64,000 bases of DNA from Pollenia angustigena (GCA_930367215.1 OV884059.1:5542945-5606944), one strand, 5' to 3'; counted from the stretch's first letter, positions 35,949 to 47,785 are shown. A program made the numbers and translations. The notes: generated by a model from the letters alone, not told the origin.

Positions 35949-36240
35949 TAAACAAGTAAGAGTACTGTATTCGGCTATGTCGAATCTTATATACCCTTCA
36001 CCATGAAGAGATAAGAATAAGAACAAAAAGTTATATACATAAATAACGTTCTTTAGATAGGTATAAATAAATATTAATTGAGCCACGCCAACTTTTCATT
36101 TCGTCATGCCGAAGAATATAAAAAACAAAATATTTGTATATGTACCTTAGCCCGTTTCCTCTTTTGCCAAAGTTGATGTTTGAAATTCGTTTTATAATCT
36201 TAAAATCGAATTTTAGAACATAAAAAAATTAAATAAAAAA
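35949..36240 (+). repeat. Dispersed module M, left-end copy
   Basis: Begins AACAAGTAAGAGTACTGTAT followed by TTCGGCTATGTCGAA and TTATATACCCTTCACCA. This is the diagnostic left end of the module found repeatedly through 47 kb. Confidence 0.65.
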
Positions 36241-36244
36241 AAAA

Positions 36245-36320
36245 AAATTCGGGATTCGAACTGGCAATATCATCAGTCTGAGGAGAGAACTTAACAACTC
36301 GGCTACGAATGCTTTTACTA
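36245..36320 (-). mobile_element. tRNA-like SINE head (minus strand)
   Basis: On the minus strand, TAGCCGAGTTGTTAAGT (36305-36289) is a good A box and AGTTCGAATCCC (about 36262-36251) a good B box, 30-odd bases apart. The Ser/Leu-type variable-arm spacing and lack of a paired acceptor stem point to a tRNA-derived SINE or pseudogene rather than a working tRNA. Confidence 0.6.
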
Positions 36321-36439
36321 AAGAAGCGTTAAATTAAAATATATTGAGTCTATGAGTTTGTTTCTTTATTTGAGCGGCATATCATATACATGCATTAATG
36401 TGTATGTGTATGCGTAAAATTAAACACATTACAAATACA

Positions 36440-36840
36440 ATCCACCACTTGTTGTGAAGGGTATAAAAAAACAACAAAAAAAAAACACGTTACCAACACT
36501 GTATTACCATAGCCATTTATGTATGTATGACCGTAGAAACCAAAATTTAATTGGTTTGTATGGTATTTTTAGAAAGAAAAATTTTGAGGCCGTCGTGGTT
36601 TTTTACTCATATCTCAGCCATTTGTGGACCGATCTTGCTGAATTTCAATAGCAAACAATTCCGGACCATATGTGACATACATGTATAATAACCTGGCCCC
36701 CATCATATATGGGGTCTTCCGAAAACCCATTTCAACGGACAGACGGACATCGTTAAATCAACTTCGCTCCTCATAAGGACCCAGAATACATATGGGCAAA
36801 TCCTGCGTGACGAACGCTACATTCGCACGGGTTTTCTGAT
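36440..36840 (+). repeat. Dispersed module M, central and right part
   Basis: GTTGTGAAGGGTATAA opens it. GTGGACCGATCTTGCTGAAT, ACAATTCCGGACCATATGTG, ACGGACAGACGGACATCGTT and AGGACCCAGAATACATATG then follow in order, the same order as at 39.0, 41.9 and (inverted) 43.4 kb. Confidence 0.7.
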
Positions 36841-37200
36841 TGAAATATACACATTTTTTGGTCTTTCAAAAAAGATAGCTTCAACTTATACATAGTATTT
36901 ACTGACATTAATATGTACTTACGAATGGCATATATCATAATTTCTTAGCAAGTATTTGTTGCGAAATGATTGATCACAAAGTTTTGTGACGCACGCTACA
37001 AAAAATGGAAGTAACTTCAAAGGTTGAAGTGCGTTTTCCTAATTTTTAGCGAATTTTGCATGATAAAGTATACAAAATCTGATTCCTATATGAAAGATGA
37101 GTATAAGAGAATTCTTAACGCACTTATTTGCAGCCAAAAAATGTTGTGATTTTTTGACAAAAGCCGTGAACCCTTTGTGACGCACGCTACAGTTTTTCCA
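36800..37200. repeat. Triplicated GTGACGCACGCTACA motif
   Basis: CGTGACGAACGCTACA (about 36809), TGTGACGCACGCTACA (36986) and TGTGACGCACGCTACA (37179) are spaced 177 and 193 bases apart in otherwise weakly similar A+T-rich DNA. No function recognised. Confidence 0.5.
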
Positions 37201-37757
37201 GTAGTATTTTATTATTATATTTTATTTCTTTTAACAAAACAAATTATATTTTTATGAATTGCATTTCTTAAACTAATTTGATAACTAATGAATATCAACT
37301 TTTATTTTAACGAAATTTATATTTTGATAAGTTTGCTCTAAGTGCTATTTTAAGCACAAAAATCACCTAAAATAATGCTAAATTCACGTATTTTATTAAA
37401 AAATCAGCAGTGGGGTATGGTTTGGTAAAAATTATTGCATTGATGATCATTGAAATACATTTTTTTTAATATAAAAATGAAATTAAGCATCTAGTCTTAT
37501 ATTCCGTTAAAAAAAATTAATTTGAAAAATTTTTGGTTGGGGGACTGTTTCTGTTTCTGTTTTCAGCAAATAAACGTTTAAAATAAAAAAAAATCAAATA
37601 GGTAGTGTAAACTACTAAGAAACCGTTTATAAAAACTAGCAACACAACAGATTATTGTCAAAAAATTACAGCATTTTTAGAAATTGAAAATAATCGCTAA
37701 AAAAAAAAAATCTCAAAAGTGTAGGAAAAATGTAGCTTAAATTGTAAAATCTTAATA
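37201..37757. other. A+T-rich non-coding DNA
   Basis: Nothing recognised. Confidence 0.35.
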
Positions 37758-38016
37758 AAAAACAAGTAAGAGTGCTATATTCGGCTGTGCCGAATCTTAT
37801 ATACCCTTCACCATTGTGCGAGCAGAATACAGAGCAACTAGACAAAAACTAAATAAAACTGGTAAATATTTTTTTTTAAATAAGAGACAACCGGTGTTGA
37901 ACTTCGCTTTTCATAAGGGCCCAGAATATATGTACTTTATAGGGTGTAGGATCAATATTGTATATACCTTTTTACCTTCGGTGAAGGGTATAAAAAGAGT
38001 AATTTTCGGGAATTCA
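37758..38016 (+). repeat. Dispersed module M, short copy
   Basis: Left end AACAAGTAAGAGTGCTATAT, perfect palindrome ATTCGGCTGTGCCGAAT (37780-37796), TTATATACCCTTCACCATTG. It ends in CTTCGGTGAAGGGTATAAAA, the inverse of the left TATACCCTTCACC box, so the module has inverted ends. Confidence 0.75.
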
Positions 38017-38249
38017 GGGTTCTAATCACTGCATTCGATACTATCGTATCGAATAAACTATTGAATTTTTTTACATACGATAGACACTGGCGTATGGAAT
38101 GAAAACTCGATAAATGTAATGTCGAGTTACTCGATGTCGAATGCTATTATTTCAAATTCAATACATTTCATTCGATATCGAGTTTCAAGATACCAAAATA
38201 AATAATTTCGATGAATTTTGCTCGATATCGTATGCGGTGATTAGACCCC
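38017..38249. mobile_element. MITE with visible paralogous empty site
   Basis: The ends GGTTCTAATCACTGCATTCG and, inverted, GGGTCTAATCACCGCATACG enclose ATCGATA/TCGATATCGA-rich sequence. The interrupted host reads ...GAATTCAG / CAGTATTTCTGTTATAAC.... A parallel copy at 38531-38570 reads GGATTCAGTATTTCGGTTAT without the insert, implying a CAG (3-bp) duplication. Confidence 0.85.
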
Positions 38250-39335
38250 AGTATTTCTGTTATAACTCATACAAATTTCCGACATTTTGATATATAAGTC
38301 ATATCCATAGGACGTATAGCAGCCCTAAAATTTAGGTTTTTCTAAACATTTTGATGTTTTTTAGCCCATTTTTTGAGTATTTTGCTCATAAATTACCCAT
38401 TGTCTAACCGATTTGATAGTTTTATATACCGACGTGTTAAGGAAGAATTTTACCATTTACTTAAGTTATATTTATATATAAACATTTATATAAACTTGTA
38501 AATATATATTTTAACAAAGCTAATTATAAAAAAGAGTAATTTTTGTGGATTCAGTATTTCGGTTATAACTCTGCCATTTTTTAACCGATTTGGCAGATTT
38601 ATATACCGACGTGTTGAAGAAGAAATTTACCATTTACTTTAGTTATAAAGCTTGGACTCGGGGAGATCTATGGTTCCCGAAAGTTGGGTATTTAAAAAAA
38701 AAATTTAATTTTGGTCATAACTTTTTTGTATCTGAACCGATTTTCCCGAGTTTTTTATAAAATATGTTCTACTAAAAATTTCCGATATTTTGATATGTAA
38801 GTCATATCCATAGGACATATGGCAGCCCTTAAATTTAGGTTTTTATAAAATTTTTAATTTTTTTTGTACGGGAGGTACCACGCCCACATTTTGTAGGATG
38901 GTGTGTATTGGCAACCTAAATGTGTGTACCTAATTTGGAAACTTTGGCTCTTGCCGTTCTCAAGATATACAGAAATAAAAAAAATACAACAACAACAAGG
39001 GATTTTTGGAAAAATTTAGAGGTAGTCGTGGTTTTTTGCTCATATCTACGTCATTTTTGGACCGCTCTGGCTGAATTTCAATAGCAAGAAATGGTGGACT
39101 GTATGTAACATAAATGTAAAACAACCTAGCCGCTATCAAGTCTGGATTATCCGGAAAACACATATCAAACGTAAGACGGACAGACGGTCAGACGGACATC
39201 GTTAAATCAACTTCTCTTCTCATATGGACCCAGAATATATATACTTTATGGGGTCTAAAATCAATATTGTGGAAATTACAAACGTTATGACAAACTTATA
39301 TATACCCTTTTACACCTGTGGTGAAGGGTATAATT
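38250..39335 (+). repeat. Dispersed module M, long copy with internal direct repeats
   Basis: Blocks TTATATACCGACGTGTT (38431 and 38602), AAGTCATATCCATAGGAC (38296 and 38802) and GCAGCCCT (38320, 38822) are each duplicated. The right part holds GGACGGTCAGACGGACATCG-type sequence, TTTATGGGGTCTAAAATCAA and GTGGTGAAGGGTATAA at 39319. Confidence 0.7.
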
Positions 39336-39603
39336 AATGAAAATAGTTAAAAAGTAAAGAAAAATAAACTTTCATAATTTTTTAAAAATCGCTTAAACGG
39401 AAAACTTTTATTTCGTAGAAAAAAATTACACAATATTAAACTTTTTAAAGCTACACAAAAATGCTATAGAAAAATCGTGAAAATAAACTCAACAAAACTA
39501 AAAAGTATTGCAAATTAAAAAAGGACTAAAATGAAAATCGTCAACTTGGGGCATAATGAAAATTGAAAGAGAAAACAACTAAAAAAGACAGTTCATTAAT
39601 TAC

Positions 39604-40190
39604 ACATCGTCACCTAAAAGACGAAATAACCTATCTGCAGTTTTCAAAAGTTTACAGGAGAGGGAAAAAACGTTATAAAATTGGAACCATTAACGATATT
39701 GAAACGAAAATTACACATTCTGATTAAAATGAAACCAGTAATATATATCGGTTGAGAAAATTTTGTTTTTCTATTCACAGCTGTTATGACACTTAGGTTT
39801 TTTGGAATTGTAAAAATTTGAAACCAAATAACCTATCTGCAGTACTAATTAGTACGAATAAATAAAAATTTCTTTATACACATGAATTTTATATACATTA
39901 AATAATTACAGAAGTAGTTTCTTTTACTGGTTTAAGCAAAAACAAGTTCTTAATGTTTGTTTAAATTACACTATGCAACAAAATTAAACTTTTATCGTGA
40001 TTTTTGATGATTTATTTGTCTCTTTTTTTGTGCGTAACGGTCCTCTAGGTACAAAAACTTTGACATTTGTATTATTACATGTTCAAAATTTTGCACACAT
40101 ATGCGTTATGATATAGGGAATAAAAATCCATAAAAAACTCAATTTTGAAATTTTTGCAGATAGGTTATTAGGTCTTTAAGATGACGACAT
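39604..40190. mobile_element. MITE with AACCTATCTGCA inverted ends
   Basis: ATCGTCACCTAAAAGACGAA then ATAACCTATCTGCAG at the left pairs with TGCAGATAGGTTATTAGGTC then TTTAAGATGACGAC at the right. AATAACCTATCTGCAGTA also occurs once inside, near 39826. No coding sequence. Confidence 0.7.
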
Positions 40191-40340
40191 ATAAAAAATT
40201 TCAATAAAAATCTTTTAAATTAAAAAATAACTCCATAATTACAAAAATCGCTTAATGAAAAATTTCCAAATTTATTAAAAACAAATTATAAATTTTTGTT
40301 AAAATCGAAAAAAAAAAACTTAAAATATTAGAAAATTCTA

Positions 40341-40888
40341 ACTGCCTGTTTAACGATTTCGAACGTAGACGTTCGCATAGAATTTGAAACAAAAACAAAA
40401 TTCTAAAATTTCCCTGAAGGAAACCTGGGTGCAAGTGCCTCCAAGTCACCAGTATTGTCGACTATATTGGTGACATTGTCAACGAAGTGTCTACACTACA
40501 TTACATTTTACTATATTTGGCTTTAATACGAAAAAGATTTTATCAATAACAACTGAGAATTATTTTTCCTATAAAGTTGCAGTGTAGACTACTTTTATAA
40601 AATGTACTAGCGATTCTCTGGTTCCAATGTCTACATATGTTCCCAAAGGAACTACCTGTTCAGTACCTAGTCAGAAGTACCAACGTCAGTAGTAGATTTC
40701 CTATGACACGCACATGTTAAATGTCTATTGTAAATAACATTGCCTGGGGTATAATAAGTCACTAGTACTGGTGACTGTGTCAATAGTGAATCGGGACAGA
40801 TTCACTAGTGACATTTCCTGCAGGGTTGTTTTTGTTTTCAATGTTATTTTCTATGCGAACGTTAACGTTCGAAATCGATGAACTGTAA
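40341..40888. mobile_element. Foldback MITE, family ACGTTCGCATAGAA (interrupted copy)
   Basis: The left arm (TTTCGAACGTAGACGTTCGC, then AAACAAAAACAAAATT) and the right arm (TTGTTTTTGTTTTCAATGTT, then CTATGCGAACGTTAACGTTC) match the two arms of the short hairpin in slpr intron 1. Another element (40412-40825) has landed in the loop. Confidence 0.7.
40412..40825. mobile_element. Nested element with CCCTG...CAGGG ends (copy 1)
   Basis: Starts CCCTGAAGGAAACC and ends TTTCCTGCAGGG. CACTAGT/ACTAGTG and CACCAGTA motifs recur inside. It interrupts the ACGTTCGCATAGAA hairpin at its loop. A similar layout is found at 58214-58605. Confidence 0.6.
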
Positions 40889-41310
40889 GTTCTTTTCCAA
40901 AAACAAAAAAAAATCGCCAATATAAAAAACACGAATTTTTAAGCCAAAAAGTATTTTTTTTTGTTTTAATGAAAAATATGGTTGGCATAAACACTTTTAA
41001 GGAAATTCACGATTTTATAAATTACACCCGTTTTTTAAGGACTGAAAAGCAAATCTTGTTTACTCTGAATTTTACCAAATGTAAGTATTAAAATCGTATA
41101 AAAAGGCAAAATATGTTAAGAGCGTAAAAAGTTTGATAAAAAAAAAGTTTTATAACAAATGGAAAAAAGTTTTTTGGCCATCGTGTTCTGGAAATAGAAC
41201 TTGAGTGAAATTTTAATCAGTGGAGATTTAAAATAAAATTATTTTATTTTTATTTTAAAAACGTTGTTTTTGTTTGTCATGACTTTAAAAATAATTCTGA
41301 TATAGTTAGA
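40889..41310. other. A+T-rich non-coding DNA
   Basis: Nothing recognised. Confidence 0.35.
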
Positions 41311-41457
41311 GGCTGTTATACGCTATTCCACAAAGTCTTAAGTACTTTACGAAAATGCTTCCCTGATCTAATTATTGTGTGAAAATTTTCAAAAAACAAT
41401 AACAGCTTGCATTTTCGTAAAATACTTAAGACTTTGTGGGATAGTGTATAACAGTCT
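41311..41457. mobile_element. Hairpin MITE with CTGTTATACRCTAT ends
   Basis: GGCTGTTATACGCTATTCCA then CAAAGTCTTAAGTACTTTAC at the left is inverted at the right with a few changes. The loop is about 45 bases. Arm length is about 48 bp. Confidence 0.75.
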
Positions 41458-41569
41458 TAAGTGATACTCCAAATATGAAGGGACGCTTTAAAAATTTGTT
41501 CAATTTAAATTTTACTCAAATTTGGTTTGCAACATGGCTGCATAATTTTAAGAATTTGTTTAAGGACAA

Positions 41570-42075
41570 GTAAAAGTGCTTAATTCGGTTTTGCCGTTTT
41601 ATATACAATATCCACATTTTGTCGGATATTGTGTATGTACCTAATTTGGAAACTTTTTGTCTTTTCGTTCCCCATATATACAGAAAAATAGATGGACAGA
41701 CGGACATCGTTAAAGCAACTTTGCTTTTCATGTATGTATTTGTTATGTGTAAACAAAATGGGAAAAAAAAATCTAAACAAAAAAACTGTTATTTTCGGTA
41801 ATGGATAAACAAAATAACAACAACAACAAATTTTATGGAAAAAATTAGAGGAAGTCGTGGTTTTTTGCTCATATCTCAGCAAAATATGGACCGATCTGGT
41901 TGAATTTCAATAGCAAGCAATTCCGGACTATATGTGCCATAAATGTAAAACAACCTTGCCCCCACAATATCTGAGGTCTTCGGAAAACCAATTTTCACGA
42001 TCAGACGGATAGACGGATATCGTTAAATCAAATTCGCTACATATAAGAACCCAGAATATATATGTGATAGGAAAT
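41570..42075 (+). repeat. Dispersed module M copy
   Basis: Carries AATTCGGTTTTGCCGTTTTA, AGATGGACAGACGGACATCG, ATGGACCGATCTGGTTGAAT, GCAATTCCGGACTATATGTG and AGAACCCAGAATATATATG in the module order, with two partial right halves joined. The overlapping 60-100-codon frames on both strands are not genes. Confidence 0.65.
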
Positions 42076-42589
42076 GTTAAATGCTCGAAAATATAAATTT
42101 TTAATTTTTTGGTGATTCTTATACATGCTCTTTCTTATGCAACAAGCCGCAGCTTTCTAACTGCATTAGTTTTGTCATAAATTATCTTCAAAATAGACAC
42201 TTTTGATAAGAAAAAAAAAAGTAAAAAAGAGTCCGATATGAAAAGCTTTTCTGCAATTGATCTAATTTGCTTGAAACCGTGTCATTCAGAGGTTTTCGGG
42301 GTCGCTGATTACGAATCTGGTATTAGATTTTCAAAATAGCGGATAAAATGTGGCGTATTAGTTTTTTTTCAATTGATCAAATTTGTTTTAAAATCGTTTC
42401 TCAAAAGTTTTTGCGGTCGGTGATTATTAATTAAAAGCCGGATTTTAAAAATTAAAAAAGGAGGCTCTAATTCGGTGGACTAGTTTTTAAAAACTTTATC
42501 GGGGTAGCTTTTGAAAATTTAAGATGGATGATTATAATAGATAAATATCCGATGTTTTTACTACTTATTTTTAAAATCAGAAAAACACA

Positions 42590-42765
42590 ATAACTTAAAA
42601 AACTTACAATAATTAGTATTGTGGTAATTTTGTTGAACTATTTATGGTTTTTAATCCAACTTTTCAATTCTTTTAACTAGGCTTAAGTTCATCAAATTTT
42701 ATTTTCATTAAATTATTTTTATGAAGAAAGCAATTTACAACATGAAAATTAATTAAAATTAATTT
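42590..42765 (-). mobile_element. SINE family S, 5'-truncated copy (minus strand)
   Basis: The inverse of 42600-42760 matches the 3' part of the copy at 56710-56880 through GTTGTAAATTGCTTTCTTCA, ATAATTTAATGAAAAT, GATGAACTTAAGCCTA and CATAAATAGTTCAAC. The tRNA-like head is missing, as expected for 5' truncation. Confidence 0.7.
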
Positions 42766-42804
42766 ACACTAAACACAGTTACTGAAAAAACTCTTTTAAT
42801 ATTT

Positions 42805-42925
42805 ATCTAAGACCCCACAAAGTATATGTATGCATGTGTATGTGTATTCTGGGTCCTTGAGTAATTCTATGTCAATTTAGCCATGTCCGTTTGTCTGCCT
42901 GTCTGTCTGTCCGTCTGTCTGTGTT
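42805..42925 (-). repeat. Dispersed module M fragment (minus strand)
   Basis: AAGACCCCACAAAGTATATG, TATTCTGGGTCCTTGAG and the CTGTCTGTCCGTCTGTCTGT run (42900-42919) are the inverse of the right part of module M. Confidence 0.6.
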
Positions 42926-43279
42926 TTCACGCTTAGTTTTGAAAGACTCTTTAGAAAATAACAAAATTGATGAAAAACTCTTTCTGGTTCTCCTAAGCAG
43001 GTTGGAATTGAAATCCAGTAAAATTGATTCAGTAGGAAACAAGTTTTGCATCCAAATATGGAACAAAACCCCAAAAAAAATTCATATTTCTGTTACGAAA
43101 ATTGACATAAATTTGTGACAGAATGCAGCGATTAAATTACGCCTAAAAACGTAACAAATCACGCAATTTTAGTAAAGCTTAGTTTCTCATAGTTTCATAC
43201 GATTAAAAAACACTCCGCCAAATTTCGCAATAAATTCTAAGAAATGTTGTATTACTGTATTTAAATTTTGTCTTATTTA

Positions 43280-43770
43280 TGTTTTTATACCTTCCACCGA
43301 AGGTAAAAGGGTACATATAAGTTTGTCATTCCGTTTGTAATTTCTACAATATTGATCTTAGACCATATAAAGAATATATATTCTGGGTCCTTATGGAAGG
43401 CAAAGTGGATTTAAGGATGCCGGTCTGTCCGTGTGACCTTTGAAATGGAGTTTTCGAAGACCCCAGATATGATGGGGACTTGGTTGTTATATATGTATGT
43501 ATGTCACATGTAGTCCGGAATTGTTTGCTATTGAAATTCAGCCTGAACGGTTCACAAATGGCTGAGGTATGAGCTACAAAACACGCCTAATTTTTGAAAT
43601 TAAGTACAAGCATCTTGATTATCAATTCACAACAACCGACAAATTGTGGGCGGGTTCGGAAAGGTGGGCGTGGCCCAAAGGTATTTATATAACTTTCTGT
43701 TACTATCGCACAATGGTGAAGGCTATATAAAGTTCGGCATAGCCAAATATAGCACTATTACTTATTTTTT
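43280..43770 (-). repeat. Dispersed module M, near-complete copy (minus strand)
   Basis: Inverse order of all blocks: CTTCCACCGAAGGTAAAAGG at the left, TATTCTGGGTCCTTATGG, GTCTGTCCGTG, AAGACCCCAGATATGATGGG, GTCCGGAATTGTTTGCTATT, then ATGGTGAAGGCTATATAAAG and TTCGGCATAGCCAAATATAG at the right. About 490 bp, the best guide to the module's full extent. Confidence 0.75.
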
Positions 43771-43789
43771 TAATACTAGAAGTCACTCT

Positions 43790-44062
43790 GTTGAATTTGG
43801 TGATTAACTATCCATAATTTACGAAAGGTCCAATATATATCCCTCCTAAGAAGTATTAGGCGTATTAAGCCTAATAATATTTCTGAAACTAATCATTATA
43901 TTTAATTTTAATTAGGCAACGAAATATAATACTCTGAGGTCAGGTTTAAAAAAATTGGCTTATAATTTATAGAACCCACATAAAGCCCACTACAGAAATA
44001 TTCGAACTCTCGGTGGAGGGTATTAAAGAGTCGGCACAGCCGAATGTGGCACTTTTGCTGGT
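43790..44062 (-). repeat. Relative of the 14.2-kb composite repeat (minus strand)
   Basis: The right end GGTGGAGGGTATTAAAGAGT then CGGCACAGCCGAATG is the inverse of the left end at 14204-14262. Internal TGGTGATTAACTATCC is a decayed ~150-bp unit. Confidence 0.55.
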
Positions 44063-45510
44063 TTTTTGTTATTTTCTTTTTTATTTATTTAAATTTTTTC
44101 TTAAAGTTGGAATAAAAAATGAGACTTTATTAAAGCCAAATATGACTTAATTGAATTTTCTGAGGAAAGTATTTAATAGTCCATACAAATTTAATGCTAT
44201 AACATTAATAATGGTTATGTCAAACTAGTAACTAGAAAAAAATATTGTGTCAAGGCAATTTTCTTTTAATTGAGTTTTCTACTTTATAGAATTTCTTTGT
44301 TTGCCGTAGGTAATTATTTTAAACATTTTAATAGAAATCTCTAGAGTTTAAAAAATTTTCTATTTTTTCTTGCAACATTTTAGATAGAAAAAATATTCCA
44401 TTCATAACAGAAAAAATAGCCATTTGGGAGGTTTCTTTTATAAGATTTTGTAACATTGTTGGCTTTTATACGCAATGAAAGACAAACTTTTTTTTTTTGT
44501 AAAAAAAAAACGCCAGTTAAACGTGATATTTTTTAGGATTTTATAACACCCACTCACTCTTTATAGCTTTAAAGAAAAGTTCTTTTCTTTCTAAACTTTT
44601 TTAAACAGATTTTTTTTTTTTTGCAGAACTTTTTAACTATTATTTTCTTTTTAATAAATTAATAATAACTTTTCTTTATTTTTGCAAAACTTTTAATTTT
44701 TTTTTTACAAATTTTGAGTAAAAAAATTTCTTTTTCTTATAATTTTTAAGCGTTTTTTCACCGAACACGTTTAATCCAAAAGTCTGCGCGTAACTGAAAT
44801 TTGTAAAAGCAAAAATTTCACTTAAAATACAGATTCTAAAAAAAAACAAGATGAACACTAAAAAAAACGGAAAAATACTCATGTCACAATGGATGCTCAC
44901 ACAGGATATATACAATGTATATCCTGCAGTGTAGACATAAGAAAAAACAACAACAACAACAACTCATTAAAAAGAGAATTTTGTTTTAATAAACACTCTT
45001 ATTAACAAGATGCTGTATGTACATTGTACAAATTAAAAACCATGAAAAAAATTACCGCTATTTCCTTTCAATAGTGGAGAGTTTACTCTTAACACAAACA
45101 AATTTTACTTTCACATTAACACTCTCTATTTTTTTTTACAAAACTCACTTGTGGATGCTAATTTACTGTAAATTTTCTTGTCAACAAAACATATGATTGT
45201 TTTTTAAACAATTTTTTACAACAAAAACACTTTATTTACTAGAAGAATTATTTAAAAAAAATATGTTTTTTTTTTTTATTAAAACAAAAAATGCTAAAAT
45301 CGTTTTCTCTTTATAAAAAAACAGCCAAGGCGTTATTTTAATTTTTTTTTAAACAAACTATTTAACAACTCTGCTTTAAGTATAAGCAACTCTGTGATAT
45401 TGAAGAGATGCCGGATATAATCAAATAAAAACGGTGTTGTATTTTACAAGTACAGAAAGTACCAAAAAGGGAAAAGGGATGAATAAATTATCGTCAAAGT
45501 TAATGTTAAG
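44063..45510. other. A+T-rich non-coding DNA
   Basis: A 25-bp near-perfect palindrome AGGATATATACAATGTATATCC (halves at 44903-44912 and 44915-44925) is the only structure seen. No exon. Confidence 0.4.
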
Positions 45511-46495
45511 AGCCCGGTTATATAACAACGAAAACTAGTAGGTTAAATGTGAACTTATTCTCAAAATCTAGTGCGTTTACATTTTACTTTTTTGACATTA
45601 GCTAGATTTTTAACAGCTGACTGAAAGTTTTTTGTGTGAAACATTCTTACATACAGATATTGCGTTACTTTTTATTTATAACCATCTGTTTTTTCTTGTA
45701 ATGGGAAGTTTTTTTAGTGCTTTATGGAAAAAAACCATTAGTAATGCAACACTAAAGGCTAGTTCACAATATTATACTTTGTATTAAAACATTTTAAAAA
45801 CTCAAGTAATATGCAATAAGTTATGAAAATGAAAAGTATTACGAAAAAAAAAATTTAAGTACCATACATGGGTTCTTTACCTGACAATTTTATGAGATAA
45901 TAAACCACAAAACATACAGAGATGAAAAAAGTGACGTATGAAAAATGCCAAAATCATTTGCGAGGGCAGCTTTCGAAGAAAGAGAAAGAAAATGTCTTTT
46001 GGTAGTAAAGTGGCAATGTTTAAAAACAGGCCGCTACTATCAACACGAATTGCGTAATCAAAACAAAAAATGCAAAAAGGGCAGCTTTCGAATATTTTCT
46101 CAATATTTTCTGTCTCGTGACGCCTCTGTGTGCTCTGTGTAATAAACGTCGAACTTCACATCAAAAAAAATCCGGACAAAATTTTAGAGTTTGACGTTTG
46201 GTATGACAAAAAGGTGAAGACCCCATGATACGACTTTAAGACAAACTGTATCAAATAAGATTATTTGACAGTCGCAACAACTCAACTCATTTCTATCTCA
46301 CAAAGTATTATGGAAGACTTGTGTGATAGTGTAAACTAGTCTTTATTAAGTACGACTAGATTTTGAGTAGATTTCGTCAAAATCTAGTCACGAACTAGAT
46401 TTTGTTTTGTATGGGAAATATAGTCGAAAACAACTAGTTTTTGCTCGCAATATCGTGAGTATATACTAGATTTCGTTGTCGTGTAAATGACCTAT
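45511..46495. mobile_element. Possible element with ACAACGAAAACTAGTA ends
   Basis: TATAACAACGAAAACTAGTA at the left and TATACTAGATTTCGTTGTCG at the right are roughly inverse. CTAGATTTTG/CAAAATCTAG motifs cluster at both sides. The 65-codon frame at 45945-46142 resembles no family. Confidence 0.4.
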
Positions 46496-46985
46496 AAAGG
46501 AAAATTTTAGGCCAAATTCTGGCATTCAATATTGATCGATATTTTCATTTAAATTGAGAGGCAATATCGATCAACATTGAAACTTACACTGGATTCAAAC
46601 CGTGATTTTTTCCATGTTTTTTAGACTTGATTTTTGTTGTTTGTAGGCGAACGGAGTAGATAAGCAAGCGGAAAAATCAAATTTTCTGTGTTTTTTTTAA
46701 TTTTCCTTGCACACATTCGCATTTTTGTTATGTTGCTTTATTTTATTTTTTTATTTCAATGTGGCAACATCTCTTTACAATACAAAACACAGAGCGCATT
46801 TAAATTGTTTGTGTTTTACAAATAAGTAAGGAAAGAAGAATTACCGATAACGGGAAAAAATCAACCCTAAAATCATGGGGAAAAAATCATCGTAGGAATG
46901 TGTTTTTGGAAGCAACTTTTTAAAGGAATTAAGAAAAAAGACATGATTTATAGATCAAAGTCGGAATCTGGTATAATAATTTGCA
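46496..46985. other. Non-coding DNA
   Basis: A small inverted pair around AATATTGATCGATATT / AATATCGATCAACATT at 46528-46578. Otherwise nothing recognised. Confidence 0.35.
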
Positions 46986-47310
46986 CCGATTTCATTAAAA
47001 TTTGGTAAGATAAAATAAGTTTGAACGAAATTTGATCTAAATATCAACTTAATAAGATGGTTTATGAGCGCAAAGACTTTAATATGGAAAGAAGTTTGTA
47101 TGTAGGCTATATAAAACTATGCACCGTATCTTAAGGCTTGGTCATTGCGAAAATTAAAACCTCTGTGCCAAATTTCATCGAATTATCCACAAAATTGGAT
47201 GGCTGACTGTCGGATGGACATCGTTAGATCCATTCAAAAAGTGATTCTGAGTCAGTCAGTATACTAAAAGATGGTTCTAAGACCAATATTTTTAGTGTTA
47301 GCTGTATCAA
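46986..47310 (+). repeat. Decayed dispersed repeat with GGATGGACATCGTTAGATCC
   Basis: TTTGCACCGATTTCATTAAA, TGCCAAATTTCATCGAATTA and GTCGGATGGACATCGTTAGA resemble the order of blocks in module M, but divergence is large. Confidence 0.45.
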
Positions 47311-47525
47311 AATTTTTTTTAAACCTAACGAAACTTTAAACTCATTTCAAAAACTAAATAATTAAATAAAAAACTTAATAAAATTTTTTTTAAACAGCTT
47401 TAGCTTAAATCAAAATCTTAATTGCTGCATCTTTCACTATGTTTACGTTACTTCTATGCTTTAAGCTAACCATTTGCTTCAAACCGGTTCAAGGCAATTT
47501 TGTTAAGATGGTTTTAGTCTTTATG

Positions 47526-47785
47526 TTTTTTTAAATCAAGGATCACGAGAGGAGTTATGGGGCAATTTCTCCCTCTCTGAAACTATCCCACAGATTTAAT
47601 TGAAATTTTAAAGATAGATAGATTCCTACTTACATGTACAAATTAGCTATATATTTTTTTTTAAATTGAATCAGGAGAGGAGGTAGGGGGAAATATCTGC
47701 CTCTCCAAAACTATCTAACAGATTCGAATGAAATTTCAAATATAGATAGATCCCTATTTGGATAGACACATAAGCTATGAATGTT
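47526..47785 (+). repeat. Two tandem ~128-bp units
   Basis: GAGAGGAG...GGG, CT(C/G)CCTCTC, AACTATC(C/T)(C/A)ACAGATT and ATAGATAGAT(T/C)CCTA recur in order with a period of about 128 bases (for example 47547 and 47675). Confidence 0.75.

Noticed and set aside
36245..36320. True tRNA gene on the minus strand
   Set aside because: A and B boxes fit, but the ends do not pair as an acceptor stem.
45945..46142. 65-codon frame starting MPKSFARAAFEERERK
   Set aside because: Codon-like and charged at first sight, but no family match, no splice signals and a position inside a possible transposon.
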